Shown: piece after piece, positions 1-5,483 of the stretch | How the letters are laid out: each line of letters begins with the position of its first letter | How positions within the stretch are numbered: the first letter of the stretch is position 1 | Assembly (NCBI GenBank): GCA_002067555.1 | Contig: MVQQ01000142.1 | Location: 1 to 9,025 of the forward strand | Source of the DNA: Syntrophorhabdus sp. PtaB.Bin184 | GTDB taxonomy: Bacteria > Desulfobacterota > Syntrophorhabdia > Syntrophorhabdales > Syntrophorhabdaceae | DNA: 9,025 nt | Direction of reading: 5' to 3' | Position numbers and translations under genes: made by a program | Notes under the pieces: generated by a model | What the model was told of the DNA's origin: nothing | Database searches by the model: none | Seen by the model: only the letters and a program-made list of their open reading frames with translations

Positions 1-390
1 AAGATCGTCCTCATCACGATGATCATATTCTTCCAGCTCCTTATTACAACCCGGGACAGCGCGCGCAAGATCGACCGGGAGATCACTTACTCGCTCAGGT
101 CTCTGGGAGGAAGCAGGCTCGACTTCTTCTTCCATGTCGTCTGGCCGGTCAGCCTGCCCGGTATCTTCACGTCCCTTCGCATCGGCGTCGGGACCGCGGT
201 GGCAGTCCTTTTCCTTGTCGAATCCATCGCAACGAGCGAGGGCCTCGGATTCTATATCATCGACTCCTGGGGACGCGCCGAATATGCCACCATGTTCGTG
301 GGGATCATCGCCCTGTCGATCATCGGCATCATCATGTACGAGATATTCGAGCTTCTTGAAAGGAAATTCTGCAAATGGAAAAGCCTGTAG
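1..390 (+). CDS. ABC transporter permease, C-terminal part (5' end outside window)
   Basis: The frame is open from base 1, so the gene begins upstream; 129 residues are visible. It encodes the C-terminal half of an inner-membrane permease of the binding-protein-dependent family (BPD_transp_1, closest in feel to the NitT/TauT/SsuC type). The cytoplasmic EAA loop that docks on the ATPase is readable as SLRSLGG followed by VVWPVSLPGI (about residues 33-56 of the visible part). Two hydrophobic segments follow (GVGTAVAVLFLVESIA and FVGIIALSIIGIIMYEIF), then a short basic tail typical of these permeases. Its stop lies 16 bp inside the downstream methyltransferase gene, so the two are probably co-translated. 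The substrate cannot be read from this fragment; the neighbours suggest a link to quinone metabolism, which is inference only. Confidence 0.85.
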   Translation, partial: KIVLITMIIFFQLLITTRDSARKIDREITYSLRSLGGSRLDFFFHVVWPVSLPGIFTSLRIGVGTAVAVLFLVESIATSEGLGFYIIDSWGRAEYATMFVGIIALSIIGIIMYEIFELLERKFCKWKSL

Positions 391-1139
391 ACAGGAAATA
401 CCCTTCCGTGCGCACCGTGACGGAAGCGGAGCGCATCGGGATGGTGAAGGAGATGTTCTCCACGATCACGGGCAGGTACGACTTTCTCAATCACTTCCTG
501 AGCCTGCGCCGCGATATCGCGTGGCGACGTTTCACCGTGAAAAAGATGCGTTTCTTCAAGACCATGCGCTTCCTCGATGTCGCCTGCGGCACCGGCGACC
601 TTTCCATTGACGCGGCGATGAGATACGGCGGGATAAGCGTCACCGGCGCCGATTTCGTTTTCGAGATGCTGGAACTCGGGAAGGTGAAGGTCGAAAAAAA
701 AGGGCTCGACCGTCGCATCACCCTCATGCAGGGCGACGCCCTGGAGCTTCCCTTTCAAGACGATTCCTTCGACGTTGTCGGCATCGCCTTCGGTATCAGA
801 AATATTCCGGACCGTGAACGGGCCTTAAGGGAAATGCTGCGTGTGGTTGTGCCCGGAGGCGCCGTCATGGTCCTCGAGATGACCTTCATACAGAACCGTC
901 TCTTCAAGCTTTTCTACCACGTTTATCTCAACCACATCCTTCCCCGCCTTGCCAGGAGGTTCTCCCCGAATCCTGCCGCGTACCACTACCTTGCCGATTC
1001 GATCATGAACTTCCCCCAGCCCGACGCCTTTGCGGCCATGATGGAGAAGGCCGGCATGGTCAAGGTAACGAAGTATCCCCTCACTCTCGGCGTCACGTAT
1101 CTCCACGTGGGAATCAAACCCGGGGAAGGAGCAGCATGA
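375..1139 (+). CDS. menG: Demethylmenaquinone/ubiquinone C-methyltransferase, MenG/UbiE family
   Basis: 254 residues, the usual length for UbiE/MenG. This SAM-dependent enzyme methylates the quinone ring as the last step of menaquinone (or a late step of ubiquinone) synthesis at the inner face of the membrane. The N-terminal family signature is present: YDFLNHFLSLRRDIAWRR (residues 35-52). SAM-binding motif I is FLDVACGTGDL (66-76), the acidic end of strand 2 is GADF (91-94), the next motif is GDALELPF (120-127), and the FGIRN signature follows (139-143). The ATG at 375 has AAAGGA (359-364) ten bases upstream and overlaps the permease by 16 bp; the gene's own stop overlaps the prenyltransferase start. 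The MenA-like partner and absence of ubiquinone genes favour menaquinone as substrate. Confidence 0.93.
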   Translation: MEKPVDRKYPSVRTVTEAERIGMVKEMFSTITGRYDFLNHFLSLRRDIAWRRFTVKKMRFFKTMRFLDVACGTGDLSIDAAMRYGGISVTGADFVFEMLELGKVKVEKKGLDRRITLMQGDALELPFQDDSFDVVGIAFGIRNIPDRERALREMLRVVVPGGAVMVLEMTFIQNRLFKLFYHVYLNHILPRLARRFSPNPAAYHYLADSIMNFPQPDAFAAMMEKAGMVKVTKYPLTLGVTYLHVGIKPGEGAA

Positions 1140-2032
1140 CAGGCGGCACCCTGAAGGCGTGGGCACAGGCAAGCAGGCTGCCTTTCTTCGTGGCCACCTT
1201 CATACCCCTTATCATCGGCTGGTCGATGGCAGTCAAGACAACGGGCACCGCGAGGCCCGGGCGCTTCCTGCTTGTCCTTCTCGGCTCGCTCATCGTCCAC
1301 CTCATAACGAACCTGGCCAACGACTATTTCGACCACCTTGTGGGGACCGATGCCGGCGAATCGATCGGCGGCTCCCGCGTCATCCAGGAGGGGAAGATCA
1401 GCCCGCAGGTGATGCTGAGGGTGATAATCGCCCTTTACGTTATAGCCTTCTTCATCGCCTACATCATAGTCTTCCATTTCAGGCTCCATCTTCTCGCCAT
1501 CCCCGTCCTCTTCTCCGCCTTCAGCAGCTATTTCTATGTCGCCCCTCCCATACGGTATGGGTATCACGGGCTTGGCGAGCTATTCGTGGGGATCAACATG
1601 GGGCCCATCATGGTGGCGGGGACATACTGGGTCGTGGCGGGCACCCCCGCTCTCGAGCCTCTTCTCGTCTCCATTCCCGTCGGGATCATGGTGGCCTCCA
1701 TCCTCTATTACCAGAGTCTCCCGGATATGAAGACCGACGAGGCTTCGGGCAAGATGACCCTCGCTGTCAGGCTCGGCCGAAAAGGCGCCTTCCGGGGGCT
1801 CATCGTTTTCTTTATCCTCATCTATGCGAGCATCTTCTGGCTCATCCTCGCCGGGTTCCTGTCACCCTGGGCCCTTATGTCCCTCATCAGCGTGCTCCTC
1901 ATCGTCAAGCTCATCCGTATTGTTCTCGGGACGGACGACTGGGTCCTTCTCGACCTCCACGGCAAGTACGTCAGGATGGTCTATTTCATCTGTGGCCTGT
2001 CCATCATAGCGGGAATCCTTTTGAAGGCCTAG
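1136..2032 (+). CDS. menA: MenA-like UbiA-family prenyltransferase (probable 1,4-dihydroxynaphthoate polyprenyltransferase)
   Basis: 298 residues, a normal length. UbiA-superfamily enzymes are intramembrane, Mg-dependent transferases that join a polyprenyl chain to an aromatic acceptor. The first Asp-rich motif is NLANDYFDHLVGTD (59-72), followed by GGSR (78-81), as in MenA-type enzymes rather than UbiA (which has NDxxDRxxD). The second is PDMKTDEASGKMT (196-208) followed by LAVRLG. The rest is strongly hydrophobic with about eight or nine membrane segments. The start is an ATGA overlap with menG, with GGGGAAGGA (1122-1130) just upstream. Product: demethylmenaquinone, the substrate of the preceding gene. 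It could instead be an MqnP-type enzyme of the futalosine route; the upstream pathway is not in the window, so the exact acceptor is unsettled. Confidence 0.85.
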   Translation: MTGGTLKAWAQASRLPFFVATFIPLIIGWSMAVKTTGTARPGRFLLVLLGSLIVHLITNLANDYFDHLVGTDAGESIGGSRVIQEGKISPQVMLRVIIALYVIAFFIAYIIVFHFRLHLLAIPVLFSAFSSYFYVAPPIRYGYHGLGELFVGINMGPIMVAGTYWVVAGTPALEPLLVSIPVGIMVASILYYQSLPDMKTDEASGKMTLAVRLGRKGAFRGLIVFFILIYASIFWLILAGFLSPWALMSLISVLLIVKLIRIVLGTDDWVLLDLHGKYVRMVYFICGLSIIAGILLKA

Positions 2033-2202
2033 CACAGGGGCGCACAGGTTGAGGCTCAGCGCGCAAACACGCGAGTCAGAGCTTCCCGAAGACGGTCCGG
2101 AAAAGCGTTCAACGCACAACACGGGGACATCCCCTTCCCTTTTCGCCACTCCTGCTCATCCGCTTTGTGTGAAGCGCGAGACCGGTACGTGTCTTTGCAG
2201 GC

Positions 2203-2232
2203 TTGACATATTATTGCTGCGGAACCTACAAT
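2203..2232 (+). promoter_or_regulatory. Sigma70-type promoter for the small exported protein gene
   Basis: TTGACA (2203-2208), an 18-bp spacer, and TACAAT (2227-2232): a perfect -35 and a one-mismatch -10. Transcription should begin near 2239, giving a leader of about 45 nt before the ATG at 2286. It separates this gene from the menaquinone operon that ends at 2032. The 170 bases between menA and this site show no gene. Confidence 0.75.
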
Positions 2233-2285
2233 GGAAGAATCGGCAGATAGGTCGTATACAAGAAAAACCAAACAGGGAGGAGTTT

Positions 2286-2762
2286 ATGTTCTCAAAACGA
2301 GTGTTCCCGGTCTTCCTCGTGGCTGTGTTTCTCGCTGCAAGTTGCATCACCATCGGTTGCGCCGAGTTTCCCCGGCAACCGCGGCGACAGGCTCCAGACC
2401 AGCCGGGGCAGGTCGACACTTCTGTACCAAGGATCGCGGTGACAATGATGAAGGCCCAGCCCGAGTCGTATTCCGGTGCATGCCCCACGGTCATCACCTT
2501 CAAGGGCCATATAGCAGCGGCGGGAACAACGATCAGCCCTTCCAACCCCGTCACCGTGAAATACGTCTTCATCCGAAGCGACGGCGCTACCGGGCCGGTC
2601 AGGACGGTGACTTTCACAAGTCAGGGCGCCCAGACCGTTTCCAGCACGTGGCAGATAGGGGGCCCGGGCTTCTCCACCTCAGGCTGGCAGGCCCTCCGGA
2701 TCATCTCTCCGGATCCCAAGGATTCCAAGAAGGCCTATTTCTCATTGCACTGCAACAACTAG
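2286..2762 (+). CDS. Small exported (possibly lipo-) protein with a Cys-bounded beta-rich domain, unknown function
   Basis: 158 residues. The frame stays open further upstream, but the ATG at 2286 has GGGAGG (2275-2280) five bases before it and lies downstream of a strong promoter, so this start is preferred. Residues 1-25 form a signal peptide (MFSKR, then a hydrophobic core); lipidation at C20 (AASC) or C25 (TIGC) is possible, but neither is an ideal lipobox. A Pro/Gln/Arg-rich linker follows. The domain at about 52-158 runs from YSGACPTVITFKG to YFSLHCNN, with RSDGATGP and a STWQIGG strand between; C66 and C156 sit at its two ends and probably form a disulfide. I recall similar YSG-CP...ITF...RSDGATGP domains in other hypothetical secreted proteins; an Ig-like beta sandwich is inference. 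No function is known to me. Confidence 0.8.
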   Translation: MFSKRVFPVFLVAVFLAASCITIGCAEFPRQPRRQAPDQPGQVDTSVPRIAVTMMKAQPESYSGACPTVITFKGHIAAAGTTISPSNPVTVKYVFIRSDGATGPVRTVTFTSQGAQTVSSTWQIGGPGFSTSGWQALRIISPDPKDSKKAYFSLHCNN

Positions 2763-2767
2763 TAATA

Positions 2768-2804
2768 GCTTCCCCCGGGGTTGCAGGGCAACTTCGGGGG
2801 AAGC
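2768..2804 (+). terminator. Strong hairpin just after the exported protein gene, likely transcription end
   Basis: Bases 2768-2784 pair with 2788-2804 around the loop AGG: outer arms GCTTCCCCCG / CGGGGGAAGC, inner arms GTTGC / GCAAC. The two central positions are G-T, so RNA of the + strand forms an unbroken 17-bp stem (two G-U pairs) whereas the - strand RNA has two A/C mismatches. It starts 6 bases after the stop codon. No T-tract follows, so it may be an RNA-protecting 3' hairpin rather than a classical intrinsic terminator. Confidence 0.6.
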
Positions 2805-2819
2805 ATCCGATAGAAATAC

Positions 2820-2857
2820 AAGGGCATCCGGCCGTGCTGATGCCGCTGGATGCCCTT
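2820..2857 (-). terminator. Hairpin downstream of the Cys-rich protein gene, probable terminator
   Basis: Perfect 10-bp arms AAGGGCATCC (2820-2829) and GGATGCCCTT (2848-2857), extended inward by GGC/GCT pairs. Read on the - strand it begins about 24 bases after the stop of the Cys-rich gene and is followed by a moderately T-rich stretch (GTATTTCTAT). On the + strand it ends in TTT only. It may stop transcripts from both sides, together with the neighbouring hairpin at 2768-2804. Confidence 0.55.
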
Positions 2858-2880
2858 TAGTACCGCTATTGCAGGGGCGC

Positions 2881-3192
2881 TCATCTCCAGTGCGGCGGCG
2901 CCTTGCCGGTGCACTCGGGACCACTTCCCTGACACGTTTCGATACCCCGCTCGGTCCTGCATTTCCATTTGCAGGTCTTGCCTTCGGACTTTTCAGTGTA
3001 CACCCCTTCCTGGCCGGAGTACCGCCCGGCCGGGGCGACCCTCTGGCAGAACGTGACACCGCTGCGGTCTTTCGCGCAGTTGTACTTCTTCATCGTCTGT
3101 TGCACCGAAGTCTGGGCGGCCGCGTGATATGGCGCGATAAGTACGGGCAGCAAAAACACGAGAAGGGCGAGGCAATGACGGACAGTTCTCAC
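2881..3192 (-). CDS. Small secreted cysteine-rich protein, unknown function
   Basis: 103 residues from a GTG start at 3192-3190. The frame extends upstream to an ATG at 3273, but GTG is preferred because GGAAGGAGG lies five bases before it and a signal peptide starts exactly there: MRTVRH, then a hydrophobic core, ending AAA|Q (cleavage after residue 26). The mature part of about 77 residues has six cysteines at 39, 49, 74, 78, 87 and 94, including a CKWKC pair, and many Lys, Arg and Gly. Three disulfides in the periplasm or outside the cell are plausible. CKWKCRTERGIETC resembles short Cys-rich repeats in hypothetical proteins, but I do not recognise the family. It has its own promoter (3318-3346) and a likely terminator hairpin at 2820-2857, so it is a single-gene unit. 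Confidence 0.72.
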   Translation of the reverse strand: MRTVRHCLALLVFLLPVLIAPYHAAAQTSVQQTMKKYNCAKDRSGVTFCQRVAPAGRYSGQEGVYTEKSEGKTCKWKCRTERGIETCQGSGPECTGKAPPHWR

Positions 3193-3317
3193 GATAACCT
3201 CCTTCCGGTGGTAACGGGTGTTCTCGAGATGTTCAGGACCTGTTGACGCCATCACAACCTGTCGGCAAATCATCCGGTTTCTTTGCGTGCCCGTTCATAC
3301 TCACCATCGTGAAGAGA

Positions 3318-3346
3318 ATTATAACAGGTCAGGGTGATGTGCTCAA
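3318..3346 (-). promoter_or_regulatory. Extended -10 promoter for the Cys-rich protein gene
   Basis: On the - strand: TTGAGC (3346-3341), 17-bp spacer, TATAAT (3323-3318), with TG one base before the -10 (TGTTATAAT), a full extended -10. Transcription from about 3311 would give a leader of near 120 nt before the GTG at 3192; no clear riboswitch-like fold was recognised in that leader. Confidence 0.6.
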
Positions 3347-3407
3347 CTCTCCGGTCTTGGGTGCACTCCGTCCACGGCAGCTGGTCCCTGACAGCCAGTC
3401 CATTCCA

Positions 3408-3437
3408 TTGACACGATCTTCGCTGAAGTGATATAAG
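3408..3437 (+). promoter_or_regulatory. Extended -10 promoter for the TMEM175-family channel gene
   Basis: TTGACA (3408-3413), 18-bp spacer, TATAAG (3432-3437) with TG one base upstream (TGATATAAG). Transcription should start near 3444. That leaves almost no leader for the ATG at 3448, which supports the ATG at 3484 (with its own Shine-Dalgarno sequence) as the true start. Confidence 0.65.
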
Positions 3438-3483
3438 CGATACATATATGGACACCGCGCAGTCTTCACAGGAAAGGTTCTTC

Positions 3484-4104
3484 ATGACGACTCATCGCAT
3501 CGAGAGCCTGTCGGACTGCATCTTTGCCTTCTCCATGACGCTCCTCGTCATGACTTTCACATTCCCCGGCGCGGGCTCTCAGGATGAAGGGGAGGTGATT
3601 CGTGTGTTCCTGAAGGAGATCGCCAAGTTCGACCGTTTTGTCCTTGCGTTTGCCCTGCTCGCGATCCTGTGGATCACCCACCATCAGCAGTTCCACCATA
3701 TAAGGAGGACGGACCGCCGTTTCCTCTGGATACAGATAGCGATCCTGATGTTCATCGTCATGGTGCCTTTCACCGCCGCCTGGATGACGGCCTACAGCCA
3801 TCTTCACATCACGAATCTCATCTTTGACGTGAACCTCCTTGTCCTTGGGCTTCTCTTCCTCCTGAGCTGGTTCTATGCGACCCACGGGATGAGACTCGTC
3901 GACGAGAACATTGACAGGAAAATCGTGGTCCGGGGCGCGGCACGATCGCTCATCACATGCATCGTCGCGCTCCTGGCGATCGCCACATCCTTCTACCACC
4001 CCGGATGGAGCAACTACGCCTTCATCCTGACGCCGCTCCTTCTTTTCCTGAAGACGTTCCGGGACACGGGGGAGAAACGAGGCCCCTCACGGGCCCACGA
4101 TTGA
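3484..4104 (+). CDS. TMEM175/DUF1211-family membrane protein, putative potassium channel
   Basis: 206 residues. Bacterial TMEM175 proteins are six-helix subunits that assemble as tetramers into leaky K+ channels in the inner membrane. The family signature on helix 1 (R-x3-FSD) is seen as RIESLSD (residues 5-11), followed by CIFAFSMTLLVMTF, with Leu where the family normally has Phe. Other family marks are WITHHQQF (63-70), a basic RRTDRRF loop (74-80), and MVPFTAAWM before helix 4. Predicted helices lie near 12-28, 50-66, 80-98, 110-130, 155-171 and 177-192, with a short charged tail. An ATG at 3448 would add 12 residues but has no ribosome site; the ATG at 3484 follows AGGAAAGG by six bases. 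Channel activity is inferred from the family. Confidence 0.85.
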   Translation: MTTHRIESLSDCIFAFSMTLLVMTFTFPGAGSQDEGEVIRVFLKEIAKFDRFVLAFALLAILWITHHQQFHHIRRTDRRFLWIQIAILMFIVMVPFTAAWMTAYSHLHITNLIFDVNLLVLGLLFLLSWFYATHGMRLVDENIDRKIVVRGAARSLITCIVALLAIATSFYHPGWSNYAFILTPLLLFLKTFRDTGEKRGPSRAHD

Positions 4105-4126
4105 AGGAACGCGAGACCTCGCACCC

Positions 4127-5299
4127 TCACTCGCCGCCTTCGCTTCCCCTGCCCGTGCCGCCGGAATAGTAGAGGCCCGCCCCTATGGCCTCGGACGCGA
4201 CGCGGTAGCTCCTGACAAGGAACACGATGCCCGGGACGGAGAGCACCGACGGCGCAAGAACGGTCGCGATGAAAAGCCGGAATATGAACCCGTACATCTC
4301 TGACGCCACCGGGAAGACACCGGTATCCAGAAGCGAATTGATGTTACTGAACAGATACGCGTCCACCATCCCGCCCGCGAGACCTCCGACCATGAAGAGA
4401 TCATAGGCCATGGAGAGGACGTTGAGGACGTTGACCGCCACGACGGGGGTCAACGCGATGGCAAAGGCCCTGACGATGCCCTGAAAGAACACCTCACGCC
4501 GGGAGTCGAAGGCCATGGTGATGATAGAATAGGGAAAGGTTACGCAGAATACGGCAGCCCTCACGGCGGCGGCGATGATGACCCCGGTGAAGGTGAACAG
4601 GAGGAGTGTATGGAAGAGAAACCCGGTGATGGTTCCGATGTGGCTTCGCACCAGTTCGCGGACGGTCTCAAGAACGAACGCCATGCTCGACGCATCCACG
4701 TTCACCCCTATGCCGCAGGTGATGACGGCCATGTATTCCGATACCACGTAGCTTATCATCATCATGAACGCGCCCAGAGCAGGATGGAAAAGGGCGAGAC
4801 AGGATGACGGCGGGATGAGGGGCAGAAGAAAGATGAGTTGCGCCAACCGCACCTTTATGGCATCCACCCACTTGATCTTCACCCCCGTAAGAGGGGAGGT
4901 CTCCTTGATGCTCGTCAGTTTTTCCGAAAGTTCTCCGGAGCCAATCTCTTTCTGCAGCCTGGCTTTGACGCTCTTCAGGTTGTCGAAGACCTTTCCGTTG
5001 CCTGCCTGAGTGAATCCGGCAGATATGACCATCCGCGGGAATGTTCCGATGAACGTACCGGCTTTGCCGTCGGTTCCGCCCAGGAACGGAAGGGGTGTGC
5101 ACAGAGCGCAGATGATCATAAACCTGCCGGTCTGGTCCTTGATGTAGGGAACTATGTTCTCGTACCCTTTCCTGTAGAGCATGAAGACCGTCCGCATGCT
5201 CCCCATGAAGAAGGCGATAGCGGTGACGACGGCCGCCGCCTGCTCCTCCACCTGGGTTACGAGCTTCGCTGATTGCACGAGAAGGTCCGTCGGGTTCAT
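4127..5299 (-). CDS. Large multi-pass membrane protein of unknown function
   Basis: 390 residues from the ATG at 5299; the frame is open to an ATG at 5434, which would add 45 residues. The extra part looks less protein-like and lacks a ribosome site, so 5299 is preferred with low certainty. Visible layout: amphipathic N-terminus, helix near 19-42, helix near 58-74, a soluble stretch of about 75 residues (76-150) rich in Lys and Glu, then roughly five or six hydrophobic blocks (about 152-172, 174-198, 222-252, 272-302, 345-372) and a Gly/Ser tail (YYSGGTGRGSEGGE). The overall shape resembles VirB6/TrbL-type channel proteins of type IV secretion, but I see no shared signature and no conjugation genes nearby, so this is a guess. 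It converges on the channel gene with a 22-bp gap and diverges from rlpA. Confidence 0.72.
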   Translation of the reverse strand: MNPTDLLVQSAKLVTQVEEQAAAVVTAIAFFMGSMRTVFMLYRKGYENIVPYIKDQTGRFMIICALCTPLPFLGGTDGKAGTFIGTFPRMVISAGFTQAGNGKVFDNLKSVKARLQKEIGSGELSEKLTSIKETSPLTGVKIKWVDAIKVRLAQLIFLLPLIPPSSCLALFHPALGAFMMMISYVVSEYMAVITCGIGVNVDASSMAFVLETVRELVRSHIGTITGFLFHTLLLFTFTGVIIAAAVRAAVFCVTFPYSIITMAFDSRREVFFQGIVRAFAIALTPVVAVNVLNVLSMAYDLFMVGGLAGGMVDAYLFSNINSLLDTGVFPVASEMYGFIFRLFIATVLAPSVLSVPGIVFLVRSYRVASEAIGAGLYYSGGTGRGSEGGE

Positions 5300-5337
5300 A
5301 AAACAAGCCCCGATATCCTCTTCCTGTTCATACATGG

Positions 5338-5346
5338 TATATAGCA
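5338..5346 (-). promoter_or_regulatory. Possible extended -10 promoter for the unknown membrane protein
   Basis: The - strand reads TGCTATATA (5346-5338), an extended -10, with no good -35 at 16-18 bp. Start of transcription near 5331 would leave about 30 nt before the ATG at 5299 and would exclude the upstream ATG codons at 5434 and 5347. The only purine-rich sites are AGGAAGAGG, rather far from the ATG, and GGGG eight bases before it. Confidence 0.3.
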
Positions 5347-5483
5347 TCGAGGACCACAGATATTCGGTCGACGGCAAACCAGGAGCAATGGAAACCGACG
5401 GAACGAACCGCTGGCCCGCCGAATTCCTTTCCATCCGGTGGGTGTACTATTCGTCAGCGGAATATGCTACGCTCTTTATCGGT

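Noticed and set aside
986..1567. 193-codon open frame on the - strand, antisense to menG and the prenyltransferase
   Set aside because: Charged, repetitive translation with no domain; overlaps two well-supported genes.
1159..2052. Long open frame (297 codons) overlapping the prenyltransferase on the same strand
   Set aside because: It lies entirely over the MenA-like gene in another frame, is full of Arg, His and Pro without family motifs, and is explained by high GC at third positions of the real gene.
2123..2143. GGGG-ACAT-CCCC followed by TTCCCTTTT as a terminator for the menaquinone operon
   Set aside because: The stem is only 4 bp and the tract is interrupted by C residues; too weak to call.
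2049..2285. Upstream in-frame extension of the small exported protein
   Set aside because: It would bury the signal peptide, crosses a near-consensus promoter and has no ribosome site; the ATG at 2286 has a strong one.
2231..2860. 209-codon open frame over the exported protein gene
   Set aside because: It is a frame-shifted shadow with His/Arg-rich, low-meaning translation and runs through the terminator hairpin.
3448..3483. Earlier ATG (3448) as start of the channel gene
   Set aside because: No ribosome site, almost at the predicted transcription start, and the family signature begins soon after the second ATG at 3484.
3466..3999. 177-codon open frame antisense to the TMEM175-family gene
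   Set aside because: Asp/Glu/His-rich translation typical of the reverse of a hydrophobic membrane gene.
4127..5299. Evidence for a mobile or conjugative element around the VirB6-like protein
   Set aside because: No relaxase, VirB4, coupling protein, integrase, terminal repeats or shift in base use nearby; neighbours are ordinary chromosomal genes.
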